The translations under genes were made by a program, and so were the position numbers. 64,000 nucleotides of DNA from Limnohabitans sp. JirII-31 (GTDB lineage Bacteria; Pseudomonadota; Gammaproteobacteria; Burkholderiales; Burkholderiaceae_C): positions 1 to 64,000 of the forward strand of contig NZ_NESA01000011.1 in assembly GCF_002778315.1 (NCBI RefSeq), given 5' to 3'. This document shows positions 1 to 7,082 of this stretch, piece after piece (within the stretch, counting starts at the first letter, position 1; every line of letters begins with the position of its first letter). The notes beneath the pieces were generated by a model. The model was given only the letters and a program-made list of their open reading frames with translations. It ran no database searches and was not told the DNA's origin.

Positions 1-736
1 CCAATGCGTTGAGTTGTGTGCTCACGCTGCGATGCGACAAATGCGCCAATGTTCGGCGTGAGTGCCCCTGTGGTGAGAGGGGAGCGCCGATGTGCAGGCT
101 CACGGTGATGGAGGGCGCGCACATCACCTTGTGCAGCGACGCCACAAAGCCAATCTCCCCTACAAACGCTGCCACTTGGCAGTGTGCCCCTGTGGTTGCG
201 TTGATGTAGCGCAGAGCGATCGGTTGCACCTCCACGCCGCGGTCAATTGCTGCCTCAAACAAATTGGCATGAAACAAACGCACCTCATGGCCTTCGCTGC
301 TCGTGCCCTCTGGAAACCCGGCCACCCGATAGCCGCGTGTCAAGGCATCGGTCACGTCCTCCACCATTTGGCGCGCAGAGCTGGGCGAGCCGCGATCCAC
401 AAACACCACCTCGCAGGCTTGGGCAATCGCGCCCACGACGGGCCAGGCACGCACTTCTTTTTTCGCCACGAACACGCTGGGCTGCAGCGACTGAATCACC
501 AACACATCCAGCCAAGACACATGGTTGGCCACCAGCAACTGAGGCGTGTTGTTGGGTGATGTGTGTTCAAGCCCGGCGTTCAGACGCACGTTCACGCCCA
601 TGATGCGCAGCGTGCGTTGCGACCAGTTTTGAATCTCGGTCAACTTCTCGTCACGGTCCAAGCTCGGAAAGTGCACCCACAAGATCCAAAAAGCTTGCAC
701 AAAGGAACAAAGGAGGCGGGCGTACTTGGTCAACAT
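1..736 (-). CDS. PlsC-family 1-acyl-glycerol-3-phosphate acyltransferase (OlsA-like), 3' end outside window
   Basis: Transfers an acyl chain from acyl-ACP to a lyso-lipid at the inner membrane. Reading leftward from the ATG at 734-736, the frame stays open to the window edge (about 245 codons). It carries the acyltransferase catalytic motif NHVSWLD near residue 73 and the substrate motif FPEGTSS near residue 139, in the usual order and spacing. The N-terminus is hydrophobic (FVQAFWILW). It is divergent from an olsB-like gene 165 bases away; in ornithine-lipid synthesis OlsB makes lyso-ornithine lipid and OlsA, a PlsC relative, adds the second acyl chain. A role as OlsA rather than PlsC is inferred from this position only. 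Confidence 0.85.
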   Translation of the reverse strand, partial: MLTKYARLLCSFVQAFWILWVHFPSLDRDEKLTEIQNWSQRTLRIMGVNVRLNAGLEHTSPNNTPQLLVANHVSWLDVLVIQSLQPSVFVAKKEVRAWPVVGAIAQACEVVFVDRGSPSSARQMVEDVTDALTRGYRVAGFPEGTSSEGHEVRLFHANLFEAAIDRGVEVQPIALRYINATTGAHCQVAAFVGEIGFVASLHKVMCAPSITVSLHIGAPLSPQGHSRRTLAHLSHRSVSTQLNAL

Positions 737-790
737 AGTGGCTACCAAGCTTAGGTGTGCTGTGTGACAAATCGGTGAAGGCTCTGGTGG

Positions 791-830
791 CTTGTCACCA
801 AATCTTCATCGTTTCGTCTTGGTTGCGTCA
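791..830 (+). promoter_or_regulatory. Candidate tandem Pho boxes upstream of olsB-like gene
   Basis: Two pairs of half-sites with the 11-base period of PhoB boxes are seen: TTGTCAC (792-798) with TCTTCAT (803-809), and TCGTC/GCGTC whose GTC cores lie at 815-817 and 826-828. The first half-site is strong, the others are degenerate. They lie 70-110 bases before the olsB ATG, in the divergent region shared with the acyltransferase gene. Ornithine-lipid and PlcP genes are known PhoB targets in other bacteria, which raises the prior. Confidence 0.5.
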
Positions 831-901
831 CGTGAGGTTTCAAAAATCAGGTCATCAGAAATCACAGACTTCAACCTATCTCAACGACACAAGGACGCCA
901 G

Positions 902-1750
902 ATGAAAGAACTGCCCAACCCCACCATGCCGTTGTCGATGATCGATTTACCCAGGGGGTCACTTCATCGACACGATCTTGAAACTCAAAAAACTCCTGTC
1001 TCGCCGCAAGCCGACAAAGACCGTGGCGGTTTGATCGTTCAGTGGGCCAAGCACCAAGACGAGGTGCGTGAGGCCCAGCGCTTGCGCTACAGCGTCTTCG
1101 CCACCGAAATGGGCGCACGCTTGAAAGACAGCATCCCCGGCCACGACATCGATTTGTTCGATGACTTTTGTGAGCACCTCATCATCCGTGACGATGTGAG
1201 CCAACAAGTCATCGGCACCTACCGTGTGCTCACTCCCGCGCAAGCCAAACGCATTGGCAGCACTTATTCGGATTTGGAATTTGACTTGACCCGTTTGCGT
1301 GCCTACCGCGAACGCATGGTGGAGCTGGGCCGCAGCTGCGTGCATCCAGCGCACCGCCATGGCGGCGTGATCATGGCCTTGTGGGGTGCCCTGGCCGAGT
1401 TCATGGTGCGCAACAAGCTCGACGTCATGATTGGCTGTGCCAGCATTCCCATGCTGCATCAAGGTGTGGTCAGCGGTGAAGTGGCCGCCAGCATTTGGCA
1501 CCAACTCAAACACACCCATTTGGCCGATATCGAATACCAGGTGCGTCCTCGTTTGGCCCTGCCTTTGGACAACTGGGAAGTCAGCACAGCGTTTGAACCC
1601 CCTGCGTTGATCAAAGGCTATTTGCGCCTGGGAGCCAAAGTGTTGGGCGCACCGGCCTGGGACCCCGACTTCAACACCGCCGACTTGCCCATGCTGATGA
1701 AGATCAACGACATGCCAGCACGCTATCGCAAACATTTCTTGGGTGCTTGA
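902..1750 (+). CDS. olsB: OlsB-like L-ornithine N(alpha)-acyltransferase (GNAT/hemolysin family)
   Basis: Predicted to link a 3-hydroxy fatty acid from ACP to the alpha-amino group of ornithine, the first step to phosphorus-free ornithine lipids. The 282-residue product has the family layout: EAQRLRYSVFATEMGA near residue 58, an LIIRDD...GTYRVL core strand, then ELGRSCVHPAHR (about residue 140) and the following helix with LWGALAEFM. An AAGGA lies 6 bases before the ATG, supporting this start. The stop codon overlaps the next start (TGATG), so the downstream phosphoesterase is translationally coupled. Other members of this GNAT branch acylate different amines, so the ornithine substrate rests on family and context. 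Confidence 0.8.
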   Translation: MKELPNPTMPLSMIDLPRGSLHRHDLETQKTPVSPQADKDRGGLIVQWAKHQDEVREAQRLRYSVFATEMGARLKDSIPGHDIDLFDDFCEHLIIRDDVSQQVIGTYRVLTPAQAKRIGSTYSDLEFDLTRLRAYRERMVELGRSCVHPAHRHGGVIMALWGALAEFMVRNKLDVMIGCASIPMLHQGVVSGEVAASIWHQLKHTHLADIEYQVRPRLALPLDNWEVSTAFEPPALIKGYLRLGAKVLGAPAWDPDFNTADLPMLMKINDMPARYRKHFLGA

Positions 1751-2517
1751 TGCACTACCGCGCCGTCTTCATTTCTGATTTGCATTTGGGCACACCTGGC
1801 TGCCAGGCCGATGCCTTGCTAGATTTTTTGAAAGAGCACACAAGCGACTATTTGTATTTGGTGGGTGACATCGTGGACGGTTGGCAGTTGCGCCGTAAAT
1901 GGTATTGGCCGCAGGCGCACAACGATGTGATCCAAAAGCTGCTGCGCAAAGCGCGCAAAGGCTGCCGTGTGGTGTATGTGCCTGGCAACCACGACGAGTT
2001 CGCGCGCCATTTCTTGGGCCATCAATTTGGCGGCATCGTGGTCAACGATGAAGCGGTTCACCAGATGCGCGATGGCCGCAAGTTGTGGGTCATCCATGGG
2101 GACTACTTTGATGCCGTGGTGCAACAAGCCAAGTGGCTGGCCTATGTGGGAGACCACTTGTACGAATTCACCCTCAAGCTCAACCGCTACCTCAACAACC
2201 TCAGAGGTCGCTTAGGTCTGCCGTATTGGTCCTTGTCGGCGTACCTCAAGCACAAGGTCAAAAAAGCCTTGAACTACGTCACTGACTTTGAAAATGCCGT
2301 GGCCCATGAGGCCGCCAAAAAAGGGTACCAAGGGGTGGTGTGTGGGCACATCCACCGTGCAGAGATTCGCGATGTCAATGGTGTGCTCTATTGCAACGAT
2401 GGCGATTGGGTGGAAAGCCGCAGCGCCTTGGTAGAAACTGTCAGTGGACAGCTCGAACTGTTGCACTGGCGTGCCCACATGCCTGCCAGCAACGCACCCG
2501 TGATGAAGGTCGCATGA
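1750..2517 (+). CDS. plcP: PlcP-like metallophosphoesterase (phospholipase C type; often named UDP-2,3-diacylglucosamine diphosphatase family)
   Basis: Calcineurin-fold hydrolase of 255 residues with all metal-ligand motifs: SDLHLG (about residue 9), GDIVDGW (about 40), PGNHDE (about 79), IHGDYFD (about 115) and CGHIHRAE (about 199). Relatives include LpxH, but this sequence closely follows, from memory, the PlcP type of Sinorhizobium (WYWPQAHNDVIQKLLRKARKG region), which degrades phosphatidylcholine/ethanolamine to diacylglycerol under phosphate stress. The ATG overlaps the olsB stop and its own stop overlaps the next start (ATGA). Being between olsB and a glycosyltransferase fits lipid remodelling better than lipid A synthesis. 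LpxH activity is the alternative. Confidence 0.75.
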   Translation: MHYRAVFISDLHLGTPGCQADALLDFLKEHTSDYLYLVGDIVDGWQLRRKWYWPQAHNDVIQKLLRKARKGCRVVYVPGNHDEFARHFLGHQFGGIVVNDEAVHQMRDGRKLWVIHGDYFDAVVQQAKWLAYVGDHLYEFTLKLNRYLNNLRGRLGLPYWSLSAYLKHKVKKALNYVTDFENAVAHEAAKKGYQGVVCGHIHRAEIRDVNGVLYCNDGDWVESRSALVETVSGQLELLHWRAHMPASNAPVMKVA

Positions 2518-3881
2518 AGATCGCGCTCATCACCGACGCCTGGCGCCCACAAATCAACGGAGTGGTCACCACCTTGGTGGAACTGGTGGACCAACTGTGT
2601 GACGCGGGTCACACCGTCGAAGTGATCCATCCTGGCTTGTTCACCACCCGTCCTTGCCCTGGCTATGCTGGCATCGACTTGGCTGTGCGCCCCTACGCGG
2701 GCGTCAAACAGCGTTTGGATGCGTTCGTGCCGGAGGCCATCCATATCGCCACCGAAGGCCCATTGGGCTGGGCTGCACGGCGCTATTGCTTGCGGCATCA
2801 CTTGCCTTTCACCACGGCCTACCACACCCGTTTCCCCGAAATCCTCAAGGCCGCATTGCGCGTGCCTTTGTGGGCGGGCTACGCCTTGTTTCGGCACTTT
2901 CACCGCCCCTCGTCAGGTGTGATGGTGCCCACACAGGGCGTGATGCGCTTGCTGGACGGCAAAGGCTTCAGAAAACTGCGCACTTGGACCCACGGCGTCG
3001 ATACCCAGTTGTTTGAGTTTTCGCCGCAAGCACGCAACCACGACCTGTTGGCAGGCTTGACGCGTCCCATCGCCTTGTATGTGGGGCGTGTGTCGTATGA
3101 GAAAAATATCGATGCCTTTTTGGACATGCCCTGGCATGGCAGCAAAGTGGTTTGCGGTGTCGGGCCGTTAGAGCTTGCGCTGAAGTCACGCTACGACGGT
3201 GTGCGTTGGTTAGGTGTGTTGTCACGTGACGTGTTGGCGGGCGTGTATGCCGCCGCCGATGTGTTCACCTTTCCAAGCCGTCACGAAACCTTTGGCCTGG
3301 TGATGCTCGAAGCCATGGCATGCGGCACACCTGTTGCCGCTTATCCGGTGGACGGGCCCTTGGAGGTCTTGCCTGAGCATGACCAACCGCCACTCAAACG
3401 TCGTGGCGGCGTGTTGGCCGACGACCTGGCACTTGCCAGCCTTGAAGCTTTGCGCATTCCCCGCTCAGAAGCCAGATTGCAGGCTTTGGCTTTTAGCTGG
3501 CAAGAGGCGACACGTTTGTTTGAAAACAACTTGGTGCCGATTGCACGCAGGCCTTGCTTTCATGCCAATCAGCTCAGCGACCCAGTATTTGAGAGTTTTT
3601 TGCGAAGCACAGGACGCCATTCAGATTACATGACCATTCGCGACGCGGTGCTGCCAAGTTTGGTGAATTCAGCATCCCTTGCCATGAGCAATAACTTCGC
3701 ACACCAAGAGCCCAGACTGAGTGTGTCTTGCGGCAATCTACGCAACAAGCAATTGCACATCGGATTTCCCCCCAACCGTGCAGAGTACGTTCTGATTCAC
3801 GGTGACCAAGCGTTGACCGTGCATGGTTTAGACGATCTTCGCCAGCAGTTGTCTCTTGTGATTGGCGAGGTTGTGCGTTGA
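2514..3881 (+). CDS. GT4-family glycosyltransferase, candidate diacylglycerol glucosyl/glucuronosyltransferase (Agt-like), with C-terminal extension
   Basis: Start chosen at the ATG in ATGA overlap with plcP (MKIALITDAWRP), giving 455 residues. The GT-B fold features are an N-terminal NGVVTTLVELVDQL segment, the middle YVGRVSYEKN strand and the nucleotide-sugar motif HETFGLVMLEAMACGTPV near residues 258-275. GT4 enzymes after plcP are known to glycosylate the diacylglycerol PlcP releases. The catalytic part seems to end around residue 345 (ENNLVPIARR); the last about 110 residues have no GT4 counterpart that I recognise. Sugar donor and acceptor are inferred from context. Confidence 0.75.
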   Translation: MKIALITDAWRPQINGVVTTLVELVDQLCDAGHTVEVIHPGLFTTRPCPGYAGIDLAVRPYAGVKQRLDAFVPEAIHIATEGPLGWAARRYCLRHHLPFTTAYHTRFPEILKAALRVPLWAGYALFRHFHRPSSGVMVPTQGVMRLLDGKGFRKLRTWTHGVDTQLFEFSPQARNHDLLAGLTRPIALYVGRVSYEKNIDAFLDMPWHGSKVVCGVGPLELALKSRYDGVRWLGVLSRDVLAGVYAAADVFTFPSRHETFGLVMLEAMACGTPVAAYPVDGPLEVLPEHDQPPLKRRGGVLADDLALASLEALRIPRSEARLQALAFSWQEATRLFENNLVPIARRPCFHANQLSDPVFESFLRSTGRHSDYMTIRDAVLPSLVNSASLAMSNNFAHQEPRLSVSCGNLRNKQLHIGFPPNRAEYVLIHGDQALTVHGLDDLRQQLSLVIGEVVR

Positions 3882-3914
3882 ATGCTTAGAGCGTAAGCTG
3901 AAGACGTCATGGTT

Positions 3915-3932
3915 TTGTCACTGTTTTGTCAC
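3915..3932 (+). promoter_or_regulatory. Pho box upstream of ppk1
   Basis: Two identical half-sites TTGTCAC (3915-3921 and 3926-3932) separated by TGTT, exactly the 7+4+7 spacing of PhoB boxes. It lies 41 bases before the ppk1 ATG in a 91-base gap that otherwise holds nothing recognisable. Confidence 0.75.
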
Positions 3933-3972
3933 ATGGGGCTGAAACACTACAGACATTGATCAGATAGTTTCT

Positions 3973-6075
3973 ATGTTCGCCTCTACGCCACACGATAAAT
4001 TGACCGACCACTCCACCGCTTCTCACTGGCTAGACCGTGACTTGAGTCTCTTGGCCTTCAATGCCCGCGTCTTGGATTGGGCCAAGCGTCCCGAGGTACC
4101 GTTGTTAGAGCGCTTGCGCTATTTGTGCATCGTGTCTTCCAACCTCGATGAGTTTTTCGAGGTGCGTGCTGCCTTGCACCACAGCGTTGCAAACCCCAAA
4201 GCCGCGCCCGATGCGGCAGGGGCGTATGCGATGCATTCGTTGAGCAAGTTGGCTCACGAGTTGGTGGACGAGCAGTACGCGCTCTACAACGATGTGTTGA
4301 TGCCTGCCTTTGCCAAAGAAGGGGTACGCATCTTGTCGCAGGGCGAGCGCACCTTGGCACAGCACCGTTGGGTCAAAACCTTTTTTGAACGCGAAGTGCG
4401 GCCTTTGTTGCTGCCCGTGGGTTTAGATCCCGCGCACCCATTTCCTCAAGTGGCCAACAAATCGCTCAACTTCATTGTGCGTTTGTCGGGCAGTGATGCC
4501 TTTGGTCGTGACAACGAAATTGCCATTGTCAAAGTGCCACGCAGCCTGCCGCGATTGATTCGTTTGCCAGACAAGTTGTCTGGCAAACGCATGCTGTTTG
4601 TCTCGATCTCCAGCGTCATCCGCGCGCACCTGAAAGACTTGTTCCCAGGCCGTGACGTCGGACAGTTTTCGCAGTTTCGGGTCACCCGTCACTCCGACTT
4701 GGCGGTGGACGAAGAGGACGTGAAGAACCTGCGCACCGCTCTGCGTCAAGGCTTGGTACACCGCAACTACGGCCAAGCGGTGCGCTTGGAAGTGTCGGCT
4801 GGTTGCTCAGAGTACCTGTCAGACTTTTTGCTCCATCAATTCGAGTTGCCGCCCTCTGCGCTGTATCGCGTGCATGGTCCGGTGAATCTTGTGCGTTTGA
4901 ACCAGCTGATCGATCTGGTGGACAACCCCGCTTTGCTGTTTCCCGCCTATCACGCCAGTTACCCCCACCAGCTGTCGACCACCACCTCAATTTTTGACCA
5001 GCTTCAAGCAGGCGATGTGTTGATTCATCAACCGTATGAGAGTTTTGACGGTGTGTTGGCTTTTCTGCGTGAGGCCGTGCGCGACCCCGATGTGCTGGCC
5101 ATCAAACAAACCATCTACCGAACCGGTGCCGACTCTGCCTTGATGGAGTTGCTGCGTGAAGCCGTGCAACGCGGCAAAGAGGTGACGGTGGTGGTGGAAC
5201 TCAAAGCACGTTTTGACGAAGAGGCCAACATCAACTGGGCCGAGAAGCTCGAATACATCGGGGCACAAGTGGTCTACGGCGTGGTGGGTTTGAAAACTCA
5301 CGCGAAGATGCTGTTGGTGTCTCGCCGCGAGGGACGCAGCATCCGCCGCTATGCCCATTTGTCCACTGGCAACTACAACCCCAGAACGGCCAAGCTCTAC
5401 ACCGACTTGAGCCATTTGACCTGCGACCCCAAGCTGACCCAAGACATCGAAAACGTCTTCAACTTGTTGGCCAACCAAAGCAAAATTCCGCGCTTGAACA
5501 AACTTTGGCTGGCACCGTTTTATTTGCAGCGCAACCTCATCGACATGGTGGACAAAACTGCACAAGCGGCAGCGGGTGGTTTGCCATGCCGCATTGTGCT
5601 GAAGATGAACACCCTCACCGACGAAAAACTCATGGAGTCTTTGCTGCGTGCGGGTCTGGCCGGTGTCGACATTGACCTGATCGTGCGTGGTGCCTGCATG
5701 CTGCCTGCACAACGCCCAGGCGTGAGCGAGAACATCCGGGTGCGCTCCATCATTGGACGCTTCTTGGAGCATTCGCGTGTGTTTTATTTCCGCAGCGGCG
5801 AGGTGGAGTCCTTGTATTTGTCCAGTGCTGACTGGATGAACCGCAACATGTTGCGCCGTGTCGAGCTGGCCTGGCCCGTGGAAGACCCCGCATTGCGCCA
5901 ACGCATTGTGGATGAGTGCTTGGTGGCCTACTTGCAAGACAACGTCGATGCCTGGACGCTCAATGCCGATGGTCACTACACCCGAGTGGTCGCGCCCAAG
6001 TCGCGGGCAGCCAAACCTAAACCTTTGCATGGTGCACAGGCGGCATTGATGGATCTGTACTCAGCCAAACCCTAA
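3973..6075 (+). CDS. ppk1: Polyphosphate kinase 1
   Basis: Reversibly polymerises the gamma-phosphate of ATP into inorganic polyphosphate. The 700-residue length is typical. The N-terminal domain shows LSLLAFNARVLDWA and SSNLDEFFEVRA; the catalytic phospholipase-D-like half has the autophosphorylated histidine at residue 443 (KTHAKM), followed by YAHLSTGNYNP, and the second conserved histidine at residue 600 (LEHSRVF), followed by LSSADWMNRNM. sixA follows 12 bases after the stop, so both are probably one transcript. A strong Pho box precedes it, so induction by phosphate limitation is likely. Confidence 0.97.
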   Translation: MFASTPHDKLTDHSTASHWLDRDLSLLAFNARVLDWAKRPEVPLLERLRYLCIVSSNLDEFFEVRAALHHSVANPKAAPDAAGAYAMHSLSKLAHELVDEQYALYNDVLMPAFAKEGVRILSQGERTLAQHRWVKTFFEREVRPLLLPVGLDPAHPFPQVANKSLNFIVRLSGSDAFGRDNEIAIVKVPRSLPRLIRLPDKLSGKRMLFVSISSVIRAHLKDLFPGRDVGQFSQFRVTRHSDLAVDEEDVKNLRTALRQGLVHRNYGQAVRLEVSAGCSEYLSDFLLHQFELPPSALYRVHGPVNLVRLNQLIDLVDNPALLFPAYHASYPHQLSTTTSIFDQLQAGDVLIHQPYESFDGVLAFLREAVRDPDVLAIKQTIYRTGADSALMELLREAVQRGKEVTVVVELKARFDEEANINWAEKLEYIGAQVVYGVVGLKTHAKMLLVSRREGRSIRRYAHLSTGNYNPRTAKLYTDLSHLTCDPKLTQDIENVFNLLANQSKIPRLNKLWLAPFYLQRNLIDMVDKTAQAAAGGLPCRIVLKMNTLTDEKLMESLLRAGLAGVDIDLIVRGACMLPAQRPGVSENIRVRSIIGRFLEHSRVFYFRSGEVESLYLSSADWMNRNMLRRVELAWPVEDPALRQRIVDECLVAYLQDNVDAWTLNADGHYTRVVAPKSRAAKPKPLHGAQAALMDLYSAKP

Positions 6076-6087
6076 GGAGAGTCCGCG

Positions 6088-6588
6088 ATGGATTTGATTT
6101 TGTGGCGTCATGCAGAAGCCGAAGTGGCTGCTGAGGGAGGCGACGATCTGTCGCGTCAACTCACCCCCAAAGGCGAGCGTCAGGCCACACGCATGGCGGT
6201 GTGGTTAGACCGCCATTTGCCTGAGGGCACGCGTGTGTTGGTCAGCCCAGCCAGACGCACCGAGCAAACAGCGCAAGCCCTGGGCCGTAAGTACAAGTTA
6301 CGTGACGAGTTGGTGCCAGAGAGCACACCTGAAGACGTGTTGGACTTGGTGAAGTGGCACCCCGACACAGGCCCGCAGGGCAAAGGCTCGGTGTTGGTGG
6401 TGGGCCATCAGCCCTACTTGGGACAGATTGTGTCTCGTTTGCTAGGCATGAACGAGGCCGTTTGTCCTGTGCGCAAGGGCGCCGTCTGGTGGTTGCGCGC
6501 TCGCATGCGCGAGGAGCAGCTGCAAACGGTGTTGATGACCGTGGCCAGTCCCGACCTTATTTCGCGTGCGTGGGACGACCGGTCTTGA
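6088..6588 (+). CDS. sixA: Phosphohistidine phosphatase SixA
   Basis: Small histidine-phosphatase superfamily protein of 166 residues with the catalytic LWRHAEAE motif at residues 5-12 and the second histidine in VVGHQPYLG (about residue 107). SixA removes phosphate from phosphohistidine, classically on the HPt domain of ArcB or on PtsP/NPr. It has a ribosome site AAGGAGAG and follows ppk1 by 12 bases; its tail overlaps the convergent Lys-rich gene by 32 bases. The partner here is unknown; proximity to ppk1 and ppx is a common betaproteobacterial arrangement. Confidence 0.88.
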   Translation: MDLILWRHAEAEVAAEGGDDLSRQLTPKGERQATRMAVWLDRHLPEGTRVLVSPARRTEQTAQALGRKYKLRDELVPESTPEDVLDLVKWHPDTGPQGKGSVLVVGHQPYLGQIVSRLLGMNEAVCPVRKGAVWWLRARMREEQLQTVLMTVASPDLISRAWDDRS

Positions 6589-7006
6589 TGGTCGGCACAT
6601 TGCTCAACGCCGCTTTGAACTGAATGTCACTCATGGCAGCCAGTGCCTTGATGCCTGCACGCAGCAACTCGCTTTTCTTGACCGATTGACCGAGCTTGCC
6701 ACTGCGCACTTTCAAGCTGTCGATCACCACGTATTCGTCTTTGGGCATGGTGAAGCTGTCACGCACCATTTTTGGTTTTTTCACTTTGGCAGGTTTGACG
6801 GGCTTGGCCGCTTGAGGTGCCACAGCCGCTTGTTTTGTTGCGACAGGTTTTTTGGCGCTCACAGGCTTCATGGCTTTGTGTGGCGCTGCCTGAGGCGTGG
6901 GTGTGACCGCTGGTTTTTTCAGGACCACTTTTTTGACGGCAGTAGGTGCAGGTTTTGTGGCGGTTTTGGTAGCAGTTTTGGCGGTGGTTTTTTGAGTCGT
7001 GGCCAT
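6557..7006 (-). CDS. Lys/Ala/Pro-rich histone H1-like protein with C-terminal putative DNA-binding domain
   Basis: 149 residues. The first about 80 are low complexity: repeated KTATKTA, KPV, KPAV, KPVKPAK motifs resembling histone H1/AlgP tails. The last about 65 (DSFTMPKDEYVVIDSLK...KKSELLRAGIKAL) look like a small folded domain, suggestive of ribbon-helix-helix. A nucleoid-associated or phosphate/polyphosphate granule protein (PhaF- or phasin-like basic tail) is possible but unproven. The ATG has AAGGA 10 bases upstream. A 14-bp perfect inverted repeat overlaps its predicted promoter. Its 3' end overlaps sixA tail-to-tail. Confidence 0.75.
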   Translation of the reverse strand: MATTQKTTAKTATKTATKPAPTAVKKVVLKKPAVTPTPQAAPHKAMKPVSAKKPVATKQAAVAPQAAKPVKPAKVKKPKMVRDSFTMPKDEYVVIDSLKVRSGKLGQSVKKSELLRAGIKALAAMSDIQFKAALSNVPTIKTGRPTHAK

Positions 7007-7026
7007 GCACAGAGTCCTTGAGGAGT

Positions 7027-7062
7027 TAAAAGTGTAAACAGTATAAATTGTTTACACTTTTA
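7027..7062 (-). promoter_or_regulatory. 14-bp perfect inverted repeat with embedded promoter, upstream of the Lys-rich gene
   Basis: Arms 7027-7040 and 7049-7062 are perfect reverse complements (core TGTAAACA/TGTTTACA), loop 8 bases. On the minus strand the loop contains TATACT, a good -10, with CAGACA 17 bases upstream as a weak -35. The layout suggests an operator that blocks the promoter of the 6557-7006 gene. Because the preceding ppx gene ends 21 bases upstream and the arm ends in TTTT, it could instead, or also, act as the ppx terminator. Confidence 0.6.
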
Positions 7063-7082
7063 TGTCTGTCATCAAACATTCG

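Noticed and set aside
3540-3881. Separate small gene instead of a glycosyltransferase extension
   Set aside because: The frame is continuous with the glycosyltransferase and no internal ribosome site with start codon stands out.
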